Of a DNA stretch of 64,000 nucleotides, positions 9,030 to 18,095 are shown piece after piece (the first letter of the stretch is position 1; each line of letters opens with the position of its first letter). The position numbers and the translations under genes were made by a program. Source of the DNA: Streptomyces sp. Sge12 (GTDB lineage Bacteria > Actinomycetota > Actinomycetes > Streptomycetales > Streptomycetaceae); the NCBI RefSeq assembly GCF_002080455.1, contig NZ_CP020555.1, positions 1,736,001 to 1,800,000 on the forward strand, in the 5' to 3' direction. The notes beneath the pieces are model-generated. The model worked only from the letters and a program-made list of their open reading frames with translations. It did not search any database and was not told where the DNA came from.

Positions 9030-9796
9030 GCGGCCCGCAGCAGCGGACCGAGGACCTGCTGATCGTCGGCGCGGGCGGGTTCGCCCGCGAGACCGCCCAG
9101 GCGGTACGGGACGCGGGCGCCGCGGCCGCGGCGTACGGGCGGGCCCCGCGGTGGCGGCTGCTCGGGCACCTCGACGACGATCCGGCGCTGCACGGCCGGG
9201 AGGTCGACGGGGTGCCGGTGCTGGGCGGCAGCCACCTCGTGCACGAACTGCCGGCCGCGCGGGCGGTGGTGTGCGCGGGCAGTCCGCGCGACTACGCGGT
9301 ACGCGCCCGGCTGGTACGGCGCCTGGGCCTGCCCGGGAGCCGCTACGCGACGGTGGTCCACCCCACGGCCGTGGTCTCGGGGTCCTCGCTGCTCGGCGCG
9401 GGTTCGGTCCTGCTCGCGCACAGCGTGCTGACGGCGGCCGTCCGGGTCGGGTCCCACGTGGCGGTGATGCCGCACGTGGTGCTCACCCACGACGACCGGG
9501 TCGGGGACTTCGCCACCCTCGCCTCGGGCGTCCGCCTGGGCGGCGGGGTGCGGCTGGGGCGCGGGGCGTACGTGGGAGCGGGAGTGCTGGTGCGCGAGGG
9601 GCTGTCGGTCGGCGCCTGGTCGCTGACCGGTATGGGAAGCACGGTCCTGGCCGATGTGCCGCCCGGTGAGGTGTGGGCCGGGAGCCCCGCCCGCCGGCTG
9701 CACGAGGCGGGTGGCCCGGCGCTCGAGGAGCTGCGGGCCGATGGCGAGGAGACCGGCCGGTGGCCGGAGACACGGATGGGGAGCACAGTCGCATGA
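9026..9796 (+). CDS. NeuD/PglD-type sugar O/N-acyltransferase
   Basis: 256 residues, ATGA overlap with the previous gene. The N-terminal nucleotide-sugar binding half starts LLIVGAGGFARE (residues about 11-22). The C-terminal half carries left-handed beta-helix hexapeptide repeats (for example VVSGSSLLGAGSVLL) and ends with the acetyl-CoA-binding style segment VLADVPPGEVWAGSPAR. Homologues N-acetylate UDP-4-amino sugars (PglD) or O-acetylate sialic acid (NeuD). Its position between two aminotransferases favours acetylation of a newly made amino sugar. Confidence 0.85.
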   Translation: MSGPQQRTEDLLIVGAGGFARETAQAVRDAGAAAAAYGRAPRWRLLGHLDDDPALHGREVDGVPVLGGSHLVHELPAARAVVCAGSPRDYAVRARLVRRLGLPGSRYATVVHPTAVVSGSSLLGAGSVLLAHSVLTAAVRVGSHVAVMPHVVLTHDDRVGDFATLASGVRLGGGVRLGRGAYVGAGVLVREGLSVGAWSLTGMGSTVLADVPPGEVWAGSPARRLHEAGGPALEELRADGEETGRWPETRMGSTVA

Positions 9797-10908
9797 ACCA
9801 GATACCGCTGGTCGACCTGAAGGCGGCGCACGCCGAGGTCGCCGAGGAATTACGTGCCGGATTCGACCGTGTGCTCGCCGACACCGCCTTCATCGGCGGT
9901 GCGGAGGTCCGCGCGTTCGAGCGCGAGTACGCCGAGTTCGCGGGGGTCGGGCACTGCGTGGGGGTCGCCAACGGCACCGACGCCCTCGAACTGGCCCTGC
10001 GGGCGAGCGGGGTGGGCGTCGGCGACGAGGTGGTGCTGCCCGCGAACACCTTCATCGCCACCGCGGGCGCCGTCGCCCGGATCGGTGCCCGGCCGGTGCT
10101 GGTCGACTGCCTCCCGGACACCCTGCTGATGGACCCGCGGGCCGCCCTGGAGGCCGTGGGCGCGGCCACCCGCGCGGTGGTCCCCGTCCACCTCTACGGG
10201 CAGTGCGCCGACACCGCGGCGCTCGCGGCGGGGCTGCCCCCGCACGTGAAGATCGTCGAGGACGCCGCGCAGAGCCAGGGCGCGACCCGCGAGGGCCGCT
10301 CCCCCGGCAGCGGGGGCATCGCCGCGACCAGCTTCTACCCGGGCAAGAACCTCGGCGCCTACGGGGACGCGGGCGCGGTGGTGACCGACGACGAGGAGAG
10401 CGCGGACCTGGTCCGGGCCCTCGCCAACCACGGCGGCATCGCCAAGTACCGCCACGACGTCGCCGGGTTCAACAGCCGCCTCGACGGCCTGCAGGCCGTG
10501 GTCCTGCGGGCGAAGCTGGCCCGGCTGGCCGACGGGAACGCGGCCCGCAGGGCCGCGGCCGCCCGCTACGACGAGCTGCTGGCCGATCTCGCGGCCGCCG
10601 GGCGGCTCACCCTGCCGGTCACGGCCGCGGGCAATGTCCACGTGTGGCACCTGTACGTGGTCCGGGTCGCCGACGCGGACCGTGACACCGTCGTCGGCAA
10701 GCTCAACGCGGAAGGCATCGGCGCGGGCGTGCACTACCCCGCCCCGGTCCACCTCACCCCGGCCTTCGCCCCTCTCGGCCACGGCCGCGGCGACTTCCCG
10801 CACGCCGAACAGGCGGCGGACCGGATGCTCTCGCTCCCCCTCTTCCCGCAGATCACCGGTGCCCAGCAGCAGCGGGTCGTGGACACGCTCCGCGACGCCC
10901 TGCGCTGA
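9793..10908 (+). CDS. DegT/DnrJ/EryC1/StrS sugar aminotransferase 2
   Basis: 371 residues, ATGA overlap with the acyltransferase gene. The PLP lysine is K185 in SFYPGKNLGAYGD; VEDAAQSQGA and LPANTFIATAGA are the other family motifs and look closer to WbpE/WlbC-type enzymes than the first paralogue does. Codon 20 is TTA (9850-9852, in AEELRAG), so translation should need bldA. Likely uses a 3-keto or 4-keto UDP-sugar with glutamate as amino donor. Confidence 0.9.
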   Translation: MNQIPLVDLKAAHAEVAEELRAGFDRVLADTAFIGGAEVRAFEREYAEFAGVGHCVGVANGTDALELALRASGVGVGDEVVLPANTFIATAGAVARIGARPVLVDCLPDTLLMDPRAALEAVGAATRAVVPVHLYGQCADTAALAAGLPPHVKIVEDAAQSQGATREGRSPGSGGIAATSFYPGKNLGAYGDAGAVVTDDEESADLVRALANHGGIAKYRHDVAGFNSRLDGLQAVVLRAKLARLADGNAARRAAAARYDELLADLAAAGRLTLPVTAAGNVHVWHLYVVRVADADRDTVVGKLNAEGIGAGVHYPAPVHLTPAFAPLGHGRGDFPHAEQAADRMLSLPLFPQITGAQQQRVVDTLRDALR

Positions 10909-10940
10909 CCCCTCGCGCTCACGCAAACAATGAGGTCCAG

Positions 10941-13900
10941 ATGAACAGACGGACAAGGTTGCTCCGTTACGGTCTCTTCACCGTGGTCGCGGCCTTGATG
11001 GCCACGGTCATGCCGCCGGCTGCGGTGGCCGGTGCGGCCGATCCCTGCGGTCCCACCACGAACGCCATCGTGTGCGAGAACTCCAAGCCCGGCACGCCGA
11101 TGGAGGACTGGTTCGCGCCCAGTGCGTACGGCGACATCAAGGGCTTCCCGGCGCAGACCAGCGTCCAGGCCGGCGAAACCGTGCAGTTCAAGATCCAGTC
11201 GCCGACGTCGTACAAGGTCTCGGTCTACCGCCTCGGGCACTACGGGGGCAGCGGGGCGCGCCTGATGTCGACCGCGGCCCAGGCGGCCCAGACGTACCCG
11301 GCGAACTTCGCGCCGGGCGGCAACCCGGCGACCTGCGCCAAGAAGGCCGCCACCGGTCTGGTCGACTGCGGGAACTGGCCCGTCACCGCGACGTGGACCG
11401 TGCCGGCCGACGCCGTGTCTGGGCTCTACGTCGTCAACTTCGACCAGGCGGACGGCAACGGGGTGATGCCGTACCCGTTCGTCGTGCGCAACGACTCCAG
11501 CCACTCCGACATCGTCGTGCAGACCAGTGACCAGACGTGGCAGGCGTACAACAACTACGGCGGCCAGGACCTGTACGACGGCGGCGGCCCCGCCCCGGAC
11601 GGGCGGGCGTACGAGGTCAGCTACAACCGGCCCATGGACATCGGTGGGGACAACGGGATCTACGGGTCCGAGTTCCAGATGGTCGCGTGGCTGGAGCGCA
11701 ACGGCTACGACGTCAGCTACATGTCCGGGGTCGACATGTCGGTGCGCGGCGGGACCCTGCTGCGCAACCACAAGGTCTTCCTGTCCTCCGGGCACGACGA
11801 GTACTGGACCCAGGAGCAGTTCACGAACGCGCTGAACGCGCGCCGGGCCGGGGTCCACCAGACGTACTTCAGCGGCAACGAGGTCTTCTGGAAGACCCGT
11901 CTGGCGCCGAGCATCGACGGAGCGGGCACCGCCAACCGGACGCTGGTCTCGTACAAGGAGACCAAGCTGTCCTTCCCGCAGCCGAACGGCATCCCCGACC
12001 CGAGCGGGATCTGGACGGGCACCTTCATGGACCCGGCCAGCGCCACGGGCGGCCGGCCCTTCCAGCCGCAGAACCAGCTGACGGGCTCGATGTTCAGCGT
12101 CAACGGCTACCGCAGCGACGCGATCACGGTGCCGGGCACCTTCGCCAAGCAGCGGCTGTGGCGCAACACCACGGTCGCGAACCTCACCACCTCGCAGACC
12201 GCCACGTTCCCCACGGGCACGCTCGGCTACGAGTGGGACAGCGACGTGGAGAACGCCAGCCGGCCCGCCGGGCAGATCACGATGTCCTCGACCACGGTGG
12301 ACATCGAGGACGGCAAGCTCCTCAAGGACTACGGCAACACCTACGGGAACGGCACCGCCACGCACAGCCTGGTCGCCTTCCGCGACCAGACCTCGCACGC
12401 CCTGGTGTTCGGCGCGGGCACGGTGCAGTGGTCCTGGGGCCTGACCAACATGCCGACCGGCAACCCGGACGACGCGGTGGTCACCGCGGACAAGCGGATG
12501 CAGCAGGCCACGGTCAACATCTTCGCCGACATGGGCGTCCAGCCCAAGTCGCTGCAGAGCGACCTGATCGCCTCCACCGCCTCCACGGACACGGTGGGCC
12601 CGGGCGTCACGGTGACCAGCCCGGCGGCGAACGCCACCGTGCCGGCGCTGCGGCCCGTGACCATCACGGGTACGGCGGCCGACACCGGTGGCGGCGTGGT
12701 CGCCCGGGTGGAGGTCTCCACCGACGGCGGCACGACCTGGAAGGCCACGACCGGCCTCGGCTCCTGGAGCTACAAGTGGACCCCGACCGTCCCGGGTGCC
12801 GCGCAGATCAAGGTGCGCGCCGTGGACGACAGCGTCAACATCGGCGCCACCACCACGGTGCCGCTGACCGTGGGTCCCCAGCAGTGCCCCTGCACCGTGT
12901 GGCCCGCCGCGGCCGTGCCGGGCACCGTCAACGCCGGTGACGGCAGTGCCGTCGAGCTGGGCGTGAAGATCCGCTCCTCGGTGGCCGGTTCGATCACCGG
13001 CGTCCGCTTCTACAAGTCCCCCGCCAACACCGGGACGCACACCGGCAGCCTGTGGAGCAGCACCGGCCAGCGCCTGGCCACCGGCACCTTCACCAATGAG
13101 ACGGCCTCCGGCTGGCAGCAGCTGAACTTCGCCACCCCGGTCCCGGTCAAGGCGAACACCACGTACGTCGCCTCCTACTTCGCTCCGCACGGCGGCTACT
13201 CCTTCGACACCACCTTCGCCGCGAGCGATGCGGGCCTGGCCCCGCTCACCGCACTGAAGAGCGGCACCGACGGCGGCAACGGCGTCTACCGCTACAGCGC
13301 CACGGGCGGGTTCCCGTCCACCGCCTCCGCCGGCAGCAACTACTGGGTGGACGCGGTCCTGGACACCGCCACCGCGAGCACGACCCCGCCCACCGTCACC
13401 ACCACCTCGCCGCAGTCCGCGGCGACCGGCACCCAGATCACGGCGGCCGTGTCGGCCACCTTCAGCAACGCCATCGACGCGGACACCCTGGTGTTCACCG
13501 TCAAGGACTCCGGCGGCGCGGCCGTTCCGGGCACCAAGGTGCTGGGCGCGTCCAACAGCGCGACCTTCACCCCGTCCTCCGAACTGGCCCTGAACTCCAC
13601 CTACACGGCGTCCGTCCAGGCTTCCGACCTGTGGGGCAACGCAATGGCCGCACCGGTCACCTGGAACTTCACCACGAGCGCGAGCCCGCCGACGGTGAAC
13701 TGCCCGTGCACGCTGTGGAACGGGACCACCACCCCCAGCACCGCCAATGTGGGCGACGACGCCAACTCCGTGGAACTGGGCACCCGTTTCCAGTCCGCGG
13801 TGAACGGCTACATCACCGGCGTCACCTTCTACAAGGGCCCCGGCAACACCGGTACGCACACCGGCAGCCTGTGGTCCGCCTCCGGCACCCTGCTCGCCAC

Positions 13901-14240
13901 CGGCACCTTCGGCAGCGAGACCCTGACCGGCTGGCAGCAGCTGCAGTTCGCCACACCGGTGCCCGTCACGGCGGGGACCACGTACGTGGCCTCCTACCAC
14001 GCGCCGAACGGCAACTACTCGGTGGACGGCGGCTACTTCACCGGCGCGCACCGCTCCTATCCCCTGGTGGCCCCGGCCGACACGGCGGGCAGCGCCAACG
14101 GCCTCTACAAGTACGGGGCGGCCACGGCCTTCCCGACGAACACCTTCGGCTCGGTGAACTACTGGGTCGGCCCGATCTTCACCACCACGGCGCCGCCCGC
14201 CCTCCAGGAGGGGCTGTCCACGGAGGTGAGCGGGCAGTGA
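10941..14240 (+). CDS. Secreted N,N-dimethylformamidase-like / DUF4082 protein
   Basis: 1,099 residues with a clear signal peptide (positive start, hydrophobic core, AVAGA near residue 32). A domain resembling the C-terminal region of N,N-dimethylformamidase beta subunit spans about 60-545 (SSGHDEYWT and SGNEVFW are conspicuous). Then an Ig-like domain (about 555-645), a DUF4082 domain opening CPCTVW at about 650, a second Ig-like domain (815-912) and a second DUF4082 opening CPCTLW at about 919. The two DUF4082 copies share near-identical DNA. It probably acts on or binds extracellular polymer; the hydrolytic activity is a guess. It lies inside the sugar operon, followed by an overlapping glycosyltransferase. 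Confidence 0.8.
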   Translation: MNRRTRLLRYGLFTVVAALMATVMPPAAVAGAADPCGPTTNAIVCENSKPGTPMEDWFAPSAYGDIKGFPAQTSVQAGETVQFKIQSPTSYKVSVYRLGHYGGSGARLMSTAAQAAQTYPANFAPGGNPATCAKKAATGLVDCGNWPVTATWTVPADAVSGLYVVNFDQADGNGVMPYPFVVRNDSSHSDIVVQTSDQTWQAYNNYGGQDLYDGGGPAPDGRAYEVSYNRPMDIGGDNGIYGSEFQMVAWLERNGYDVSYMSGVDMSVRGGTLLRNHKVFLSSGHDEYWTQEQFTNALNARRAGVHQTYFSGNEVFWKTRLAPSIDGAGTANRTLVSYKETKLSFPQPNGIPDPSGIWTGTFMDPASATGGRPFQPQNQLTGSMFSVNGYRSDAITVPGTFAKQRLWRNTTVANLTTSQTATFPTGTLGYEWDSDVENASRPAGQITMSSTTVDIEDGKLLKDYGNTYGNGTATHSLVAFRDQTSHALVFGAGTVQWSWGLTNMPTGNPDDAVVTADKRMQQATVNIFADMGVQPKSLQSDLIASTASTDTVGPGVTVTSPAANATVPALRPVTITGTAADTGGGVVARVEVSTDGGTTWKATTGLGSWSYKWTPTVPGAAQIKVRAVDDSVNIGATTTVPLTVGPQQCPCTVWPAAAVPGTVNAGDGSAVELGVKIRSSVAGSITGVRFYKSPANTGTHTGSLWSSTGQRLATGTFTNETASGWQQLNFATPVPVKANTTYVASYFAPHGGYSFDTTFAASDAGLAPLTALKSGTDGGNGVYRYSATGGFPSTASAGSNYWVDAVLDTATASTTPPTVTTTSPQSAATGTQITAAVSATFSNAIDADTLVFTVKDSGGAAVPGTKVLGASNSATFTPSSELALNSTYTASVQASDLWGNAMAAPVTWNFTTSASPPTVNCPCTLWNGTTTPSTANVGDDANSVELGTRFQSAVNGYITGVTFYKGPGNTGTHTGSLWSASGTLLATGTFGSETLTGWQQLQFATPVPVTAGTTYVASYHAPNGNYSVDGGYFTGAHRSYPLVAPADTAGSANGLYKYGAATAFPTNTFGSVNYWVGPIFTTTAPPALQEGLSTEVSGQ

Positions 14241-15286
14241 GCACCGTCAGCGTGGTGATCCCCTGCTACAAGTACGGCCATTTCCTGGCGGACTGCGTCA
14301 AGAGCGTCCTGGACGAGCAGGAGGGCGTCGACGTACGAGTGCTGATCATCGACGACGCCTCGCCCGACGACTCCGCGGAGGTCGCCCGCGCGCTGGCGGC
14401 CGCCGACCCGCGGATCGAGGTACGCGTCCACGAGAGCAACAAGGGCCACATCGCCACCTACAACGAGGGCCTGCTGGAGTGGGCCGACGGGGACTACGTG
14501 GCCCTGCTGTCGGCCGACGACCGGCTGGTCCCCGGGGCCCTGGTGCGGGCCGCGGCCCTGCTCGACGCGCATCCGGAGGCGGGCTTCTGCTACGGCAGGC
14601 CGCTGCGCTTCCGGCACGGCGGGCCGCTGCCCGCGGCCCGTACCCGGAGCACCGGATCGGTCGTCTACCCCGGCCGGTGGTGGCTGGACCGGCGGTTCCG
14701 GGAGGGCACCGGGTGCATCACCTCACCCGAGGTGGTGGTCCGCACCAGTCTCCAGCGCAAGGTCGGGGGCTACGACCCGGAGCTGCCGCACGCCGGTGAC
14801 ATCGAGATGTGGATGCGGCTCGCGGCGCACGCCGACGTGGGCTACGTCCGCGGGGCCGACCAGGCCTTCTACCGGGTCCACGGCAACAACATGTCCACCA
14901 CGGACTTCGGTGGCCAGCTCGACGACCTGCGCCAGCGCCTCGTCGCCTTCGACTCGGTGCTCGACAAGTGCGGCGGGCTGCTGCCGGGGTCCGACCGGCT
15001 GGCACTGGCGGCGCGCACCCGGCTGGCCCGGTACGCGCTGCGGCGCGCCTACCGGGCGTACGACCGGGGGCGCACCGCGGTGGTACCGGTGGACGAGCTG
15101 GTGGCGTTCGCGGCCGAGTGCCTGCCCGGGGAGTACACCTCGCTCGGCGAGTACCGGGCCCTGCAGAGGCGCCGGCGCATCGGGGCGCGTGCCATGCCGT
15201 ACCTCCAGCCGCTCGTGCTCTCGGCCGTTGCCGACCGGGGGCGCGAGTGGCTGTGGTGGCGGTCCTGGAAGCGTCGAGGGATTTGA
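14237..15286 (+). CDS. Family 2 glycosyltransferase
   Basis: 349 residues; the GTG start overlaps the previous stop as GTGA, with GGAGG 10 bases upstream. The GT-A fold opens VSVVIPCYKYG; IIDDASPDDS follows, and LSADDRL near 92-98 provides the acidic donor/metal site. HAGDIEMWMRLA is the acceptor-side ED-like motif of this family. No membrane segment was seen. It probably elongates the repeat unit of the locus polysaccharide; sugar unknown. Confidence 0.88.
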   Translation: MSTVSVVIPCYKYGHFLADCVKSVLDEQEGVDVRVLIIDDASPDDSAEVARALAAADPRIEVRVHESNKGHIATYNEGLLEWADGDYVALLSADDRLVPGALVRAAALLDAHPEAGFCYGRPLRFRHGGPLPAARTRSTGSVVYPGRWWLDRRFREGTGCITSPEVVVRTSLQRKVGGYDPELPHAGDIEMWMRLAAHADVGYVRGADQAFYRVHGNNMSTTDFGGQLDDLRQRLVAFDSVLDKCGGLLPGSDRLALAARTRLARYALRRAYRAYDRGRTAVVPVDELVAFAAECLPGEYTSLGEYRALQRRRRIGARAMPYLQPLVLSAVADRGREWLWWRSWKRRGI

Positions 15287-15303
15287 TGATCCCTCTGTCG
15301 GGT

Positions 15304-15999
15304 TCAGCGGGTCGCCCCTGCCAGGGGCGCCCGCTCGGGCTCCTCGGCCCGCACCACCGGACCGGCGTCGGCGGCGGTACGCCGGCGCCGGCTCCGGCGT
15401 GTCAGGAGCCGGTCGGTCCACAGGGCCGCGACCACGCCGCCGACCCCGCCCAGCAGGGCCGCGCCGGCGAGTCCCCGGCTCTTGTTGCCGGTCTGCACCA
15501 CCGCGGTGGGCGGTACCAGCAGGGTGACGGTCATCCGCGCGGACTCCGGGACGCCCTGCTGCGTCTGCAGGTCGGTGAGGTGCTTCGTGTAGATGTCGAT
15601 GATCTTCTTGACCGCCGTGTCGGCGGCGGCCGGTTCGGCCTGCTCCGCCTGGATCTGGAGCGAGGGGATCAGGTAGCGCGGGGTGACGCTGGTGCCGCTG
15701 TTGCGCGGGATCAGCCGGTACGTTCCGCTCACCCCGGCGGCCCGGAGCTCGGCCGCGCCCGCGGGCGAGTCCAGCTGTTGCACCGCCGCGTAGGAGACGG
15801 CGGCGAGCGGCGGCTGCAGATTGGCCAGCTGGTTGGGCTGGTTGGCCGTGACCGGGGGCTTGAGCACGACGATCGCCGTGCTCAGGTACGTCTGCGTGGG
15901 GTTCAGCACCTGAACGGCTCCGGCGGCGGCGAGCACAGCCGCCACGATCAGGACGTACCAGCGCCGGCGCAGCGCTCGGACCAACTCACCAGGCGACAC
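15304..15999 (-). CDS. Wzz-type chain-length/co-polymerase protein
   Basis: 231 residues from GTG 15999, preceded by GGAAGGAA. Two transmembrane segments (about 14-33 and 175-195) flank an extracytoplasmic domain, the polysaccharide co-polymerase layout. It opens LRRRWYVLIVAA, a motif shared with two other Wzz-like sequences in this window, and the C-terminal tail is short, basic and cytosolic. No tyrosine-kinase domain is attached. Convergent with the upstream glycosyltransferase and divergent from the Wzz-Wzy fusion. Confidence 0.78.
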   Translation of the reverse strand: MSPGELVRALRRRWYVLIVAAVLAAAGAVQVLNPTQTYLSTAIVVLKPPVTANQPNQLANLQPPLAAVSYAAVQQLDSPAGAAELRAAGVSGTYRLIPRNSGTSVTPRYLIPSLQIQAEQAEPAAADTAVKKIIDIYTKHLTDLQTQQGVPESARMTVTLLVPPTAVVQTGNKSRGLAGAALLGGVGGVVAALWTDRLLTRRSRRRRTAADAGPVVRAEEPERAPLAGATR

Positions 16000-16079
16000 A
16001 GAGATTCCTTCCGTTGTGACCGATCTTTCCAGGACATGGGTAGGCCCGCCATCAATTGCGGCTTCCTCAGGGGGTGTTC

Positions 16080-18095
16080 ATGAGCATCGGTGAGATCGTC
16101 GCGGTGCTCCGGCGGCGCTGGTACGTGATGGTGCCGCTGACGCTCATCAGCCTGCTCGCGGGGGCCCACCTCTACCGTTCGGTGCCGGTGGCCTACCAGT
16201 CGGAGAGCTCGGTGGCGCTGCTGGACTCGACGGCGGTGGCCGAGTTGGCCCCCGCCTTCGGCAATCCCATCGCGAACGCCGGCGGTTCGCTGGTGGTCAC
16301 GGCGGACGTGCTGATCAGGACGCTGTCGGGGACGGACGCGGCGCGGGACCTCCAGGGCATCGGGGTGACCGACCCGTACACGGTCGGCTTCGCCGCGAAC
16401 ACCTCGGGGCCGATGCTGACGCTGACGGTCACGGGCACCGACCGGGCGAAGGTGCTGGAGGAGACCAACAAGCTGACCGCCTTCGCCGGGGAGACGCTCA
16501 ACGCGCTCCAGGCGGCGGCCAAGGTCAAGCCCGCGTACATGGTGCAGACGGCCCCCGTGGTGCTGCCGCAGACCCCGGTGCCGCAGATGAAGAGCCGCTA
16601 CCAGCAGGTGCTGGGCGTCGTCATCCTGGGCACCACGACCGCCTTCACGCTCTCCTTCCTGACGGACAGCCTGCTGGCGGCGCTGCGCAGGCGGCGCGCG
16701 GCCCCGGCCGCCCCGGCGCGGGGGCGCGGCCGCCGCAAGCCGTGGGGACGGCAGCTGGACGCGACCGCCCTGCTCAGCTGCTACCTGGCGCTGGCCTTCT
16801 TCATCCCCTCGAACCTGACCCTGCCCGGGATGGGCGGGGTGGGCACCCCGGCCAACGTGTTCGCGCTGCTGTGCCTGTTCTGGTACCTGGCGGCCTGGAT
16901 CACCGGCCGGATCCTGCCCGCCCCCGGTACTCGGCTGCCGCGGGTGGTGATGTGCCTGCTGGCCTTCTCCGTACTGGGCTCCTACCTCGCGAACGCGATG
17001 CGCAGCAGCTCCCACAAGGAGGTCCTCGCGGCGGACCGCGGGCTGATCGGGCTGCTCGTGTGGGTGTCCCTGGTGGTCCTGGTCTCCGCGGGGATCCAGG
17101 ACCGCGAGCGCCTGGACGTGCTGCTGCGCCGGGCGGTGGTGATGGGTTCGGTGGTGGCCGCGATCGGCTTCTACGACTTCTTCACCGCGACGAACATCGC
17201 CGACAGCATCAGCATCCCGGGCCTGAAGTCCAGCGTCGCCCAGATCACCACCCTGGACCGGGGTTCCTTCACCCGGCCGCGGTCCACCACGGCGCAGCCC
17301 CTGGAGTTCGGCGGGATGCTCGCCATCCTGCTGCCCTTCGCCGTGCAGCAGGCCTTCGATCCGGTGCGGCGCCACCTGCGCGGCTGGCGGCGCTGGGGGC
17401 CCGTGGTGCTGATGGGGGGCGCCCTGCCGCTGACGGTGTCGCGGACCTCCATCATCGGGGCGCTCATCGTGGTGCTGGTGATGGTGCTGCGCTGGAAGCC
17501 GGAGCGGCGGTGGGCCGCGATCGGCCTGCTGATGGGCTCGGTGGCCTGCTTCAAGGTGATCATTCCCGGGCTGATCGGCACCATCACCGCGCTGTTCGCC
17601 TCGTTCCTGACGAACTCCGACAGCAGCACCCAGGCCCGTACCGTCAAGTACAGCGCGATCGTCCCCTATCTCGGCGAACGGCCGCTGTTCGGAAGGGGCT
17701 TCGGGACGTTCCTGCCCGAGCTGTTCTTCTTCACAGACAACCAGTACATGCTCACCCTGGCGGAGATGGGCCTCGTGGGCCTGCTCGCGCTCCTGGTCCT
17801 CCTGTTCACCGGGATCCACCAGGGCGGTGCCATCCGCAGGCTGGCCCGCACCGAGTCCGACCGGGAGCTGGGGCAGGCCTTCTTCGCCTCGGCCCTGGTC
17901 TCCCTCGTCATCGCCGCAACGTTCGACGCCCTCAGCTTCCCGATGTTCGCCGGGGTGTTCTTCCTGACGATCGCCGCCGGAGGCAGCTACCTCGGGTTCA
18001 TCCGGCGTACGGCGCCGGAGCCCGCAACCGTGGAGTCCCCATGCAGTCCATCCAGCCAGCCGCCCGCCGACCGGATCCGGGTGCCGGCCCCGTAG
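16080..18095 (+). CDS. Fused Wzz-like and O-antigen polymerase/ligase-like membrane protein
   Basis: 671 residues from ATG 16080 with AGGGGG 5 bases upstream. Residues 1-215 form a Wzz-like module (LRRRWYVMVPLT, TM segments near 15-31 and 180-200). Residues about 230-650 hold some ten further hydrophobic segments and a periplasmic loop of the Wzy/WaaL type (FGRGFGTFLPE before the last helices). Such proteins polymerise undecaprenyl-linked repeat units; fusing the length regulator to the polymerase is uncommon. The 3' end overlaps the next gene by 55 bases. A ligase role instead of polymerase cannot be ruled out. Confidence 0.8.
   Translation: MSIGEIVAVLRRRWYVMVPLTLISLLAGAHLYRSVPVAYQSESSVALLDSTAVAELAPAFGNPIANAGGSLVVTADVLIRTLSGTDAARDLQGIGVTDPYTVGFAANTSGPMLTLTVTGTDRAKVLEETNKLTAFAGETLNALQAAAKVKPAYMVQTAPVVLPQTPVPQMKSRYQQVLGVVILGTTTAFTLSFLTDSLLAALRRRRAAPAAPARGRGRRKPWGRQLDATALLSCYLALAFFIPSNLTLPGMGGVGTPANVFALLCLFWYLAAWITGRILPAPGTRLPRVVMCLLAFSVLGSYLANAMRSSSHKEVLAADRGLIGLLVWVSLVVLVSAGIQDRERLDVLLRRAVVMGSVVAAIGFYDFFTATNIADSISIPGLKSSVAQITTLDRGSFTRPRSTTAQPLEFGGMLAILLPFAVQQAFDPVRRHLRGWRRWGPVVLMGGALPLTVSRTSIIGALIVVLVMVLRWKPERRWAAIGLLMGSVACFKVIIPGLIGTITALFASFLTNSDSSTQARTVKYSAIVPYLGERPLFGRGFGTFLPELFFFTDNQYMLTLAEMGLVGLLALLVLLFTGIHQGGAIRRLARTESDRELGQAFFASALVSLVIAATFDALSFPMFAGVFFLTIAAGGSYLGFIRRTAPEPATVESPCSPSSQPPADRIRVPAP

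Noticed and set aside
10734..14051. A 1,105-codon open frame on the minus strand
   Set aside because: It is antisense to the secreted DUF4082 gene, which has a signal peptide, domains and a ribosome site. The minus frame is low-complexity Gly/Arg/Val and arises from GC codon bias.
12893..14180. Near-identical DNA segments as a possible recent insertion
   Set aside because: They correspond to the two DUF4082 domains of one protein, so domain duplication explains them.
15948..17819. A 623-codon minus-strand frame opposite the Wzz-Wzy gene
   Set aside because: Composition is Gln/His/Arg/Gly-rich with no domain. The plus-strand frame encodes clear membrane segments.
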